Source: Multifurca ochricompacta
Taxonomy: Eukaryota; Basidiomycota; Agaricomycetes; Russulales; Russulaceae
Assembly: GCA_022496185.1 (NCBI GenBank)
Contig: WTXG01000065.1
Location: 62,001-126,000 of the forward strand
Direction: 5' to 3'
DNA: 64,000 bases
Part shown: piece after piece, positions 38,885 through 49,358 of the stretch
How positions within the stretch are numbered: the first letter of the stretch is position 1
Layout of the letters: each line of letters starts with the position of its first letter
Notes under the pieces: generated by a model
The model's input: the letters and a program-made list of their open reading frames with translations, nothing else
Database searches by the model: none
What the model was told of the DNA's origin: nothing
Translations under genes and position numbers: made by a program

Positions 38885-40735
38885 TCCGCGGTCAGACTGC
38901 AGTCATTGAATCTGTACGCCATGCTGAGTGTAGGCCCAATTTGCGAAAGTTTTGTAGGCTTGAATTGTTTCATCTTTGCTTTTGAGTAGCTCCAGCCTAG
39001 TAAATCAAGAGTAATCATCTGTAAATGTCACGTAGTATTTGCGACCTCCGATGGTCAACAATGGTGATGGCCCCCATAAGTCTGTATGGATCTCATCTCC
39101 AAAAGCTTGAGCTGGCGGAGTAGCTCGTTCTTTCTTGATAGTCTTGCAAGTGAGCTTTGCATAGTCGCACGATTCACAACTAAGGGGAAAAACATTGTTT
39201 ATTAGTTGCAGTCCAGTGACTGCGTTGTTGCGGATCAAAGCACGGATGGAGTCCACTGAGATGTGTCCGAGGCGTCTGTGAAGCGTGAGAATATCCACTC
39301 TCTCGGGTTCAGGTGCGACTGCCGCCACGTGTACGTGCTCAACTTTGTATAGCCCATTGGGGCTCGCGCTGATTTTGCCAATCTCATCTCCTTTTGTATT
39401 TTTGATCTTGCAATCCTGGCCTTCGAAGGAAACAGTGTAACTGGCATTTGCAATACATCCAATGGATACGACGGTGAGTCCAATTTCAGGTGCATATAAA
39501 GCATCTTTGAGAATAACTGGTGTGGTCTTCAGCCCATTTGGCACCTTGATTTGAAGATCGCCAGTTCCGATGGCATAGAAAACTTGTTTGTTGGCTGCAG
39601 TGATTGCTCTGGGTGGAATAGATCGATAAGAAGTGAAACGTTGGAGAAATGGGGAGATGTGTCGTGAAGCACCAGAGTCATAAAGCTCAGTTTCAGTGGT
39701 AAGTGCTGCACTCACCATGTCATGTACTGATGTGTTTTGTAGATCGCTTTGATCTTGCATTGTGATTGAGGACTTGTTCTCTTGATCACCTAATTCTTCT
39801 ATCATGGCCCAAGACTTGATATTGTTGGTCTTCTCTGTGATCGCAGCAACAGTGTTCGCACTATTGCCTTTCTTCTTCAGCCATTGTCCCTCCTTTCCTC
39901 CTCCTTTTGCCCAGCACTCCGCTTTAACATGCCCCTTCTTGTGGCAGTTAAAGCACTCGACATTGTGCTTGCTCTTCTTTTTGTGCTGGCTACTGGCTGC
40001 AAATGCTTCATCTTGAGGTGATTTGTCTTTGTGGAGGAGCTTCTTTTTGTAAGTGTTGATAGCGACCCTTTTGACAGCTGCAGGTGTCAAGGCCAAATTA
40101 CTGGAGTCATATGTGGTTGTGAGGGAATCGATGGCGGCGTTGTAAGATGGTGGAAGGGAGCCTGTGAGGATGTTGATGTATTCATCCTTGCCAATAGTTC
40201 TCCCAACAGATGTGAGCTTCTCTCGCATGTCATCAAGGTTGTCAAGGTGGGCACGTACATTATTGTCCTCCCCACACTTCAAGTTTCTAAACTTCCTTCC
40301 CAGATCGACCATCAAACTACTTGATTGCTTCTCGAACAAGTTCTTCAGTGAGTCCCAAACATCCTTTGCTGTGGTCTTGTCTTTGATCTGGTTGAAGATT
40401 GTGTCGGGTACAGATACGCCAATAAGCTCTTTGACTGTAGCTTCATGCATTGCCCATTGTTCATTGGGGGAACGTCCTCCAACTGTGCCGGCATTGGTGT
40501 AAGTGGCTGTTATCATGGCACTTGTGATGATTTCGGATAGCCCCTTCACATTGAAAGTCCACTTCATGTGGTCCCGGTAAGTGATCCAGTTGGATCCATC
40601 TGCAGCTAACTTGGTCAGGGTGATCTTCATGTCATCAGCCATAATGTGAAAAGAGGGTGGTGCAGATAAAAAACGCAGGGTAAGTTTTCAAGGTTTGTCT
40701 TTGGTCTTTTGCGTTGATTTAATTGGCGACAGCAT

Positions 40736-40746
40736 GGCCCATAACC
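40736..40746 (-). promoter_or_regulatory. Primer-binding site for half-tRNA-iMet, Copia-B
   Basis: On the minus strand GGTTATGGGCC follows directly on the 5' LTR end. Same half-tRNA type as in Copia-A. Confidence 0.75.
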
Positions 40747-41188
40747 TGAAGTGATTATAGACGCAAAAGAAGACAAGTGGAGACACACAAGTGGGTTTAG
40801 AGGTGGACGCGAAGCAAGACACTCTGATTTGATACAAGTGAAACTAATAGGTTTTTTTATACAGTTTATACTATAGGTGTCAAATAGGAGACACAATACA
40901 AAGGAGTCAAAGCAGAAAGCCAAAAGCAATGGCTAGGGGTTCATACAATGTAAACTACAAGTCCTTTAGAATGAAGCGCATGCGATGCTGAGTAAAAGGG
41001 GGTGTGCAATAGAATGATTACTGAAACAGATTTAAGTTGTGCTTGAATAAAATAAAACCGGAGTAATAAAATGGAAAGGTAGAATGCATTTACTCTTCCG
41101 AACATGAAACCTTAGACCATAGAATCTTGAGTGGTGTCCAAAGAATTAAGCTTGTCCGATTTGCACGTCTTGAGATCCAGATCCATCA
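40747..41188 (-). repeat. Copia-B 5' LTR
   Basis: 442 bp, carrying the CpG-type differences from the 3' LTR described there. Followed by TSD GGAGG, after which tandem copy 2 resumes. Confidence 0.92.
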
Positions 41189-41193
41189 GGAGG

Positions 41194-41354
41194 AGCTGTG
41201 GATGGTCCCAAACCCTCTTGAAAAAGGCTTATTAGCTGTTCAATCTTTCCACCAGATTTTGTCAAAGCCGCTTTACATGCTTGAGACGTTGGCATGCACC
41301 GAGACACCTCCGAACTGCCCTCATCCAGAAAATAATTGCTCCTCAGTTAATTAG
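41194..41354 (-). pseudogene. Methyltransferase-like fragment, copy 2, part 2
   Basis: Continuation of 17453-17749 beyond Copia-B; aligns with 7222-7380. No open frame of note. Confidence 0.4.
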
Positions 41355-42090
41355 AATTAGACTTTGACTTTGAAATAATCATTGAAAGAGCACGAGCTGA
41401 AATGGTTCGGTACATGGCGAAGTTAGTGAAAAAGCGCATCAACTTCAGACTTGAGCTGATAGGTAGAAGGATTCATAGCCTTCATCACTAATGGGTCACA
41501 TTTCGCTGGTCACATGAGAATAATGCCAGACAGGGAAAGTGAAGTTGGTTCCCCCGTTTGAGCTAGAATGACTGTTGTGGATAATTTTCTCCTTCATCAT
41601 CATGATATGCAGATAAAGCACAAAGGTCATGTGTACTGATGACGACATGTAGGGTCTTCTGCAACCCTAAGTGGTGAAGCATGCATCAGTGGTGGTCATC
41701 TGGTCGCAAGGTGTCAAAGTCACTTGTATGGGAAGTCACATGATATCGGATCGCTCTCTTCCATGCAAGCACGAAGCAGGTGTATAGCATATTCAATTTT
41801 CAATCTCCCGATAGCAAGCAACACTAAGATAAAGAGACCTGGGGAGTCGGTTTTTCCAGAGGCAATTCAACATTGAGGAAAACAGACATGAGAGAAAGAG
41901 GTTCTGGACCTCAGGGCACATGTGATCTCGAGAAAGCCTTTAACCATCCTGCCCTCTCCAATCCAGGGATAATCTCACTCAGATCAACCTGTGGCCCCTC
42001 TGGCCCTCATCTGGAATTTGGCAAACATTGCACTGTTCTGTGAGGATTCAAGAGCAAGATTTTTGCCAGGTAGGCCAAGGACATTCAAGA
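41355..42090. other. End of tandem copy 2, CpG-depleted spacer
   Basis: Aligns with 7381-8106 of copy 1 but has lost many CpG sites present there. The last 27 bases (42064-42090) match copy 1 near 8254-8280 in inverted orientation. Confidence 0.6.
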
Positions 42091-42200
42091 TAGGGCTGCA
42101 CACCGTCCGTTTTATGGTAACGGCCGTCCATTTGACGGTAATAGGACAGGTATGGCTGACCCGTCCACTGTCCGTTTTTTGTACTCACTGGATCGCTGAC
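42091..42200. mobile_element. End fragment of a hAT element, family 5
   Basis: Begins TAGGGCTGCACACCGTCCG, a hAT-like terminus, followed by GTCCGTTT and ACGGGTAC repeats. A near-identical terminus stands at 57678. No partner end or matching 8-bp duplication (ATTCAAGA would be expected) is found in the window. The inner limit is uncertain. Confidence 0.5.
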
Positions 42201-42518
42201 GGGTACAGTGTAGTGAGCTATAAATGTGTAGCTCAGTCTTTGGAATAGAAAGACTATATGATTTGTTAATACCTATAAATGCGTAGCTACACAATGAATC
42301 AGTAAAGTAATAATGTAGCTGTAACACAGAGAGTACTGACCTCAGTCTTTGGAATAGAAAGACTGAGGTTTCTAACTATGCTACCAAGTCTTTATGATAA
42401 AGGAAAATTGCACAACCCGTGTGCTCTGAATATTGCGTTGCGTTGATACGGTAGTGATCAGACTCGGGCCGCCATCTCTGGTATCAATTGATTGCATGCT
42501 ATGGCTGCACTTCCAACA
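42200..42518 (-). repeat. Remnant of the Copia-C 3' LTR
   Basis: On the minus strand TGTTGGAAGTGC begins at 42518, right after a purine tract (AAGGGGGCG) and the RNase H stop at 42526-42528, as expected for a 3' LTR. The other end is lost against the hAT fragment. A 22-bp inverted segment with TCTTTGGAATAGAAAGACT occurs twice (near 42236 and 42339). Confidence 0.6.
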
Positions 42519-43770
42519 CGCCCCCTTAGCCTGCATGCTGAACTCCCATCATGTCTACGAACTTCTTGTGTTTCTCGCGGACAAGGCCCTTTGTCAACAC
42601 GTCGGCAAGTTGCTCTTCCGTCGGCACATATTTCAATTCGATGACTTGGTTTTTGCACATGTGCCTCAAGAAGTGATGCCTTATCTCGATGTGTTTGGTG
42701 CGATCATGGAACTCGGGGTTTCAGGCAACGGATATTGCAGATTGATTGTCCATGCAGAGGGTTGTTGGTGAGTCGCTTTTCTGGTGGATCTCAGCTAGTA
42801 ACCGACGTAACCAGACAGCTTCTTTTGCAGCATGAGCTCCAGCAATATACTCGGCTTCAGTGCTCGATAGCACGATGGATGGTTGCTTCTTAGAGCTCCA
42901 GCTAATGGCTCCTCCAGCAAGTAGGAAAATGGGACTTCCGATTGTTCACATCACTGGCCCAGTCAGTGTCGACATAGCTGTACAGCTCAGTTCCCTTAGG
43001 TGTGTCACGTTTGAAGACAAGCTTCGCGCCGCTCGTAGCTCTAAGGTAACGGAAAGCGCGGTTTAGAGCTTGCTGATGCTCTTCCCCAGGGTTCGCAGCA
43101 TGCCTCCCGAGCACTGCAATAGTGTATGCTAGGTCAGGACGGGTGCCGAGCATAGGGTACATCAAGACGCCGATTGCTTGCTGGTACCTTTTGACGTCAA
43201 CTGTTGGTGAGTCGAGTTTCCTTAGATGCTCGTTTGCGAGGGTGGGGGTGCTAATGGGTCGCATGTCGGATTTGCCAAAACGCGTCAAGATTAGTGATTG
43301 GCAGGGGTAACCCTGGGGTATCCTTGTTGGTACCCGTACCCGTACCCGTACCCGTCACTACGGGTATGGGTAACCCGCGGGTTACCCGCGGGTCACCTGT
43401 GAAAATGCGTGCAAGTTCTTTACTTGCATCGCGCATTTCGGATAACCAGCCCGGGCCTTCCTGGACCAAGAAGATACACAACACATTCATTTGTGGCTGC
43501 TTAAGATCCCTCAATGACTCTTGTTTTATGTTCAGAAGATTAAGATAATTAATTATTCCATTTTTATTTTATTATTCTGCTTTCAATTTTATACAAGCAC
43601 AACTAAAATCCAGTATACAGCGATGATTAGATAGGATGTTATAGAACATTGATGAAAAGCCTGTCAGATAATTACACAGAATGCAAAAAAAATTGATGAA
43701 TACATAGAAATTGGTAGGGGTAACCCCTGGATAATTGTTTTGATACCTGGGTTACCCATAAAATGAAATG

Positions 43771-44364
43771 TGTTACAATCCTTGCCAAGCAACCCCGTTT
43801 TCTTTACTCTTCCCAACGACGACCCCTCTTTACCACCCACCCTACATTTCATGATCATGTCTCCATCCTGGGACCCATCACATGCCCTCCTTCCATCCCC
43901 GTGACCTCCTTTGTACTTGTTGACTTGCTGTTTGCTTATGATTGACCCTTATCTCTTTATCCTCTTATCTCCTTATCTTTATGACCGGACACTTACTTAA
44001 TACCCTATCAGAAGCTAGGCTTTACGCCCTCCGCTTTCGTATATTTGGGCCCACCTGACCGTGTTATCCTTATCTCGTAGACGCCCGTTTACTTACGTAT
44101 ATAAGTCCGCTGTATCTACCTTGTAGACCTCAGACTTGACTTATTGAATACATCGGTGCTTGTCTTCCGGACATCCCTTTGATCTTTGACTCAGTGTCTC
44201 AAGTGCTTTCAGCACTTCTTCCGTTCAACATCGTCCTAGGGAAGTGCCCCTTTGACGTTGACTCGTCCCACTTAAACTCCAAGAGGCCTTATTGGTTTCT
44301 TATCTAACCCGACGAATCGCACTGTCGCACAAGTCGTGCAGAACGTCCCGCACCGGATGTAACA
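43771..44364 (+). repeat. Chromovirus 5' LTR
   Basis: TGTTACAATCC...GATGTAACA. TATA box TATATAAG at 44098-44105. The predicted transcript start AGACTTGACTT at 44132-44142 is 34 bp downstream. 17 substitutions from the 3' LTR, no indels. Confidence 0.95.
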
Positions 44365-44366
44365 TC

Positions 44367-44377
44367 AAGTCGAGTCT
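44367..44377 (+). promoter_or_regulatory. Self-priming primer-binding site
   Basis: AAGTCGAGTCT, two bases after the LTR, is the exact reverse complement of AGACTCGACTT in the 3' LTR (50947-50957), which starts 34 bp after the TATA box. The match is 11 nt and stops on both sides. In the 5' LTR one C is T, still able to pair with G as a wobble. This fits the Tf1/sushi mechanism, where the 5' end of the RNA folds back as primer. Confidence 0.8.
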
Positions 44378-44379
44378 CT

Positions 44380-47300
44380 CACAGTGGCTTCCAGCCGCAG
44401 TCAGACCCTCTTCCGAGAAGAACTCATCGACCGCAGAGACGAGAATAATCTTCACAACAAGTACTTGGCTCTGCCGCGTGGAAAGACTTTGAAACCGAAT
44501 TTGGATACTACGTCTATCACGATGGAAGATACCAACCGGTAGAATACGACAACGAAAAGAGGGTTTGGTATCGTATCCGATATTCGGACAGCCGACACTC
44601 TTGGGTCACTACAGGACCTGCCCCACCTGAATTTGGATTAGGACCGTGGAGAGAAAATCCCCCGGCCATTGTCACGGACTCTGAACCAGAAGAGTATGTA
44701 GAAGAACATAGCAAAGAAGCACTGGTATTAGCATCGACTACAACCCCAGTTGCACCGGCAGTTGTCACGTTCAGAGCCCCTGCTTTGACAACTCCTCAGA
44801 TATCTACACAGTCCACCAGCACCATCACTCCATCGAAACAAAAGATGTCCACCATTGCTGCCCAGCTCCCAGACCCAGCCCTTCCACCCCCACCACCTCC
44901 ACCAGCAATGATGCTGCCAAACATACCCCCGCCCTCTGGACGGTTGTCAGGGGTACTACCCCAGACGTTCACTGGGGACTGCTCCCAGAGCAAGAAATTT
45001 ATGTTGGAGTTTACAACGTTTAAAAACTTCAACCACGACGTCCCCCAGATTATCAACCCCTTTCAACGTGCCAACCTCTTTCTATCTCTGATACGAGGGA
45101 CGCGGTAGATGACTGGACAATGGAACAGCTGGAGTGGCTGAATGAAGAGGTCGAAAGTGGTCATCGCACCACTAGTGAAGGTCTTTGGGAAACTGTGGCC
45201 CAGAGATTCAAGGATGCATTCACGGATGGACAGGCCAAGCAGAAGGCCGCCGGGAGTTAAAGTCTCTCAAGATGGAGAAAGGAGAGTTGGATGCCTATGT
45301 GGCGAAGTTCAGAAGCCTGGCCAACAGGGCTGGGTACGACACAGACGAAGAGGCGACATTGGACCTCTTTTCGCAAGGACTGCCTAACCGCTAGTCAAAA
45401 ACATTATCCAGTTCCATCATCCCAGGGACTGGGATCAATGGGTTGATGCTGCCCGATGACAGCAACAAGATTACCTCGACTTTCAAACACGCTTGGAGTC
45501 GACACCAAGAAAGGAAAGACCCGGGACCAGTGGAAGGCCGCTTTCGGGGTCAAACCCGCCCATGCCTCCCAGAGGGATCCAAACGCCATGGATACCTCAG
45601 CTGATAGAACCAGAGCACGGGTTGCGCTTACTGAAGACGAAAGGCAGACATTGATGAAGGAAGGAAGGTGCTTTTGCTGCAAAGCACTGGGTCATATGTC
45701 AAGGGAATGCCCAAAGAAAGGGGCATGGGTGGCGGAAGCAACGGTCTCGCCCATCCGTAACAACCCACCTACTGTCGACAAAAAGACACCAACGAAAGAA
45801 GAAAAGGCGCAGGAAATATGGGCAAATATGATGAAAGAAAGTGAGGAGGTACGAGCCCTCTTGGTAGAGAAGGCCTTCGCCAAAAGGATTTTTGATTGGC
45901 TCTACCCCGTCGGCCTGGGCGCGAGCATTACATGTAACCTCTGTGTATACTAGTCGCTTCAAATCACTGAAAATACCAGTACATTTCGAGACTACACAGA
46001 GGACGGCCGATTGTGACATCCTGATAGACTCAGGAGCCACTGATAACTTCATCAGCCCACGAATGGCAAAGACCCTGGGCTTGGGGATGCTGGAACTCCC
46101 CCAGGAAAAGAATATTTGGAATATAGATGGAACGGCCAATAAAGCCGGAAGAATTACCCACTACACCGACCTCAATGTCCAAGTAGGAGAAACAACAAAA
46201 GTGATTCGGTTCCTTGTCACCAATCTAGGAAACGAAGATTTGATCCTAGGATACCCTTGGTTGGCTGCATTCGAACCAAAGATCAATTGGAGCGACGCAA
46301 CCATGGACAAGGAATTTTACCCTGTCCTCATTACATCATTAGGGTACGATTATGCTGTCCGACACGCGAGGGTAGCGGAAGAGGACGTAGGTCGCTGTTA
46401 TGCTACAAAAGCATCGGAACTTGCCCAGAAGGCTGCAGAGGGCGGACTGAAAAGACCTTTGAAGAGGTAGTGCCGGAGGTTTACCACTGGCACTGGAAGG
46501 TATTCTCAGAGGAAGAGTCGCAACGTTTCCACCTGCGTGACCTTGGGACCATGCTATCAAATTCACACCTGATACTCCATCTGCCATCGATTGCAAAATT
46601 TATCCATTATCCCAAACAGAGCAGACAGCACTCACAACGTTCCTCGAAGAGCACCTTGCAAAAGGATACATCCGTCCGTCAAAGTCACCATATGCATCAC
46701 CCTTCTTCTTCATCAAGAAGAAAGATGGTAAACTCCAACCTGTTCAAGACTATCGATGGATAAATGCTCATACCGTAAAGAATGCCTACCCCCTTCCTCT
46801 CATCTCCAAACTCATTGACACCATGCGGGACAAGTCCCTCTTTTCCAAAATGGACGTCCAATGGGGATACAACAACATCAGAATTAAGGAAGGAGACCAA
46901 TGTAAAGCCGCGTTCAAAACCAACCAGGGACTCTTCGAGCCAAACGTCATGTTTTTCAGCCTCACCAACTCGCCTGCCACTTTCCAGTCTATGATGAACC
47001 ATATTTTCCGTGACCTCATCCTCACAGGTGAAGTAGTGGTGTACATGGACGATATCCTGGTGGCTACAACAGATGATTTGGTCCATCACCGAGAGCGGGT
47101 CCATCAGGTATTGGAAATTCTGCACGAACATGATCTATACCTCAAACCAGCCAAGTGTTCATTTGAACAACGAAGTATAGAATACTTGGGAGTCATTCTA
47201 GAGGGAGGATGTGTCCAGATGGACCCAGTAAAGGTGCAAGGAGTCCGGGAGTGGCCCACACCCACATGTATCAAAGACGTGCGGTCCTTCATCGGATTCT

Positions 47301-49282
47301 GCAATTTCTACCGACAATTTGTATGAGGCTTCTCAGGCATTGCCCAACCGTTAAATGGGCTGTTGAAGAAGGATGTACCCTGGCACTGGGGAGACGAACA
47401 GCAATGAGCCTTCAAACAGATCCGAGACATCGTGAGCTCAGAACCTGTCCTTTTGCAACCGAATCTAGAAGAACCCTTCAAACTCGAAGTGGACGCTTCA
47501 CACTTTGCGAACGGAGCGGTACTAAACCAACGGGATGCTGCGGGACTGCTTCATCCAGTTGCCTTTTATTCAGAAACATTCTCACCGGCGGAACGAAATT
47601 ATGACATCTGGGACAGAGAACTGCTTGCCATTGTCAAGGCATTACGACATTGGCAACCATATCTAGCTGGGACTCCCCATAAAACCATTATTCACACCGA
47701 CCACTCCAACCTGTTATATTGGAAGGAACCTCACAAGATCAGTCGACGGGTTGCTCGCGAAGTCCTAGAGTTGGAGGAATACAACTTCGTGTTGAAACAC
47801 ATTGCAGGAAGTCGTAATGCACGCGCGGACGCTCTGTCACAATGGCCCGACTTGAACAATGGAGGAGAGGACAACAATGACGTCACAGTCCTCCCTGAAG
47901 AAGTCTTTGCGAAAACTGCCGTCGTGAGCCTCCACGACATGGATTTATGGGCCCAAGTGTCGCAAAATATGAATCAGCAATTATGTCAATCATGGGCAGA
48001 TGCACATAATCTGAAGAAGATTGACGGCCTTTGGTGGAAGGACAGGGATTGACTCATTGTCACCAGTGGCGACAACATTAAGAGGGGGGTGATCCATTTT
48101 CATCACGACCTTCCCTCTGCTGGCCATCCGGGCATTGCCAACACCTACACCCTAGCTAAACGAGACTATTGGTGGCCGAATATGAAGAAGGACGTGGAGG
48201 AATATGTGAAGGGATGCGCGGACTGCCAAGCCAATAAAGTAAACATGCACCCACACCCACCAGCACCATTCCCAATTACGCCGACAACTTCACTACCATT
48301 CCAGACCATTGCGATGGACTTCATAGTCAAACTCCCCATCTCCAGAGGATTCGACTCTATCTTGACCATCACCGACCATGATTGCTCCAAAGCGGCACTG
48401 TTCATACCCTGTAATGAGTCCGTCACAGCGGAAGGGGTGGCCAAGCTCTACCTGGATCATGTCTACAGACACTACGGTCTCCCTGAAAAGATCATCTCGA
48501 CTGCCTACCATCCACAAACTGATGGACAATCAGAACGAACAAACCAATGGCTAGAACAGTACCTTCGGTTCTGGTGCAATGGACGGCAGGACGATTGGGC
48601 TGACTGGCTGGCAATGGCGGAGTTTGCACACAACTCATGGCCCAACGGGACTACTAAGACCCCTCCATTCTCACTTATCATGGGATGGACACCACGGACT
48701 AATTGGACCAAGAAACCCACGAACGTCCCTTTGGCTGTGCAGCGTATCAGCCAATGGGAAGAGATCAGGAAATCGGCCAATGAGAACCTGCTGAAGGCGC
48801 AAAAGACCCTGTCCGAAAAGCCGTCGAAGTTCACACCTTATCGGACCAATGACCTTGTCTGGTTGGAAGGGAAGAATATCCATACGTCACACCCTACCGC
48901 CAAATTGGCTCCCCGGCGTCACGGGCCCTTCACGATAACAAGGAAGCTGTCAGATGTGTCATATGAACTCAGACTCCTGCCCACATGGAAGATTCACCCC
49001 GTCTTCCATGCTCGACTCCTGACGCCTTACAAAGAAACATCCCTGCATGGGGAAAACTTCCCAAGACCTCCCCCTGACCTTATCGATGGAGAAGCGGAGT
49101 GGGAAGTGGAGCGAATTCTAGACTCCTTACATAAAGGCCGAGGGCGCAAGTTACATTACCTAGTCAAGTGGAAAGGATTCCCAGACTCTGACAACTTGTG
49201 GGAGCCCACTGGGAATATCTTTGCCCCGGTCCTTATCTCGGAGTTCCACGCCCAACATCCTGAAGCGCCCAAGGGCAGTTAA
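44380..49282 (+). pseudogene. Chromovirus gag-pol, broken
   Basis: Gag with a proline-rich segment (near 44880), zinc knuckle CFCCKALGHMSREC (about 45670), protease ILIDSGATDNFISP, RT (KMDVQWGYNNIRIKEGD, VYMDDILVA), RNase H (LEVDASHFANGAVL, HTDHSNLLYW), integrase with HHCC-type finger (HHDLPSAGHPG...CADCQ), GPF/GPY-type module (RHGPFTITRKLS) and C-terminal chromodomain (WEVERILDSL, YLVKWKGFPDSDNLWEP). Frameshifts near 45107, 45400, 46455 and 46535; TGA at 47324-47326, 47405-47407 and 48050-48052. At about 48498 the integrase passes from KIIS directly to TAYHPQTDGQSER, losing the segment with the second catalytic Asp. Confidence 0.93.
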
Positions 49283-49358
49283 AAGGGACAACCCACATCC
49301 CAAGCAAAGTCCCCAGTACATGCTCCCACAGCAATGTTCTACCACCACACAGTCTATC

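Larger units (their letters stand above)
18192..40642 (-). pseudogene. Copia-B gag-pol polyprotein, broken
   Basis: Starts at ATG 40642 (MADDMKITLTKL). In order: gag, zinc knuckle CFNCHKKGHVKAEC, protease LYDSGASRHISPF, GAG pre-integrase with CESCDYAK, integrase (HNGIAESLN near 37870), RT (WVFRIKHKADGS near 34830; YGLKQAGRKWYD), and RNase H with SKSEYVAATHAAKEA (31800) and DMTADIFTKALP (26010). The true C-terminus resumes at 18256 as RWKVKYHTPCLGL and reads into the LTR. Damage: stop at 39005-39007 (S-stop, probably CGA to TGA), another a few codons later, a frameshift near 37395, stops near 32930 and 32790, and the nested insertions. Domain continuity across each insertion confirms the reconstruction. 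Confidence 0.9.
17750..41188 (-). mobile_element. Copia-B: Ty1/copia LTR retrotransposon with nested insertions
   Basis: Two 442-bp LTRs (TGAAGTG...CATCA) at 17750-18191 and 40747-41188, flanked by TSD GGAGG (17745-17749, 41189-41193). The transcript strand is minus: the primer-binding site is next to the right LTR and the polypurine tract next to the left. Insertions removed in order leave a continuous gag-pol: Copia-A at 18257, hAT-3 at 26196, a gypsy solo LTR at 32028, hAT family 1 copies B (32990) and C (34962), and another solo LTR at 37978. The native element would be about 5 kb. It inserted into the methyltransferase relic of tandem copy 2. Confidence 0.93.
10762..42062 (+). repeat. 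Tandem segmental duplication, copy 2 (interrupted by transposons)
   Basis: This matches copy 1 from position 1 onward. It is interrupted at 15949-17400 by a non-autonomous hAT and at 17750-41188 by the Copia-B nest. After removing these insertions and one copy of each target-site duplication, the order of copy 1 is restored up to about 42062. Confidence 0.88.
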
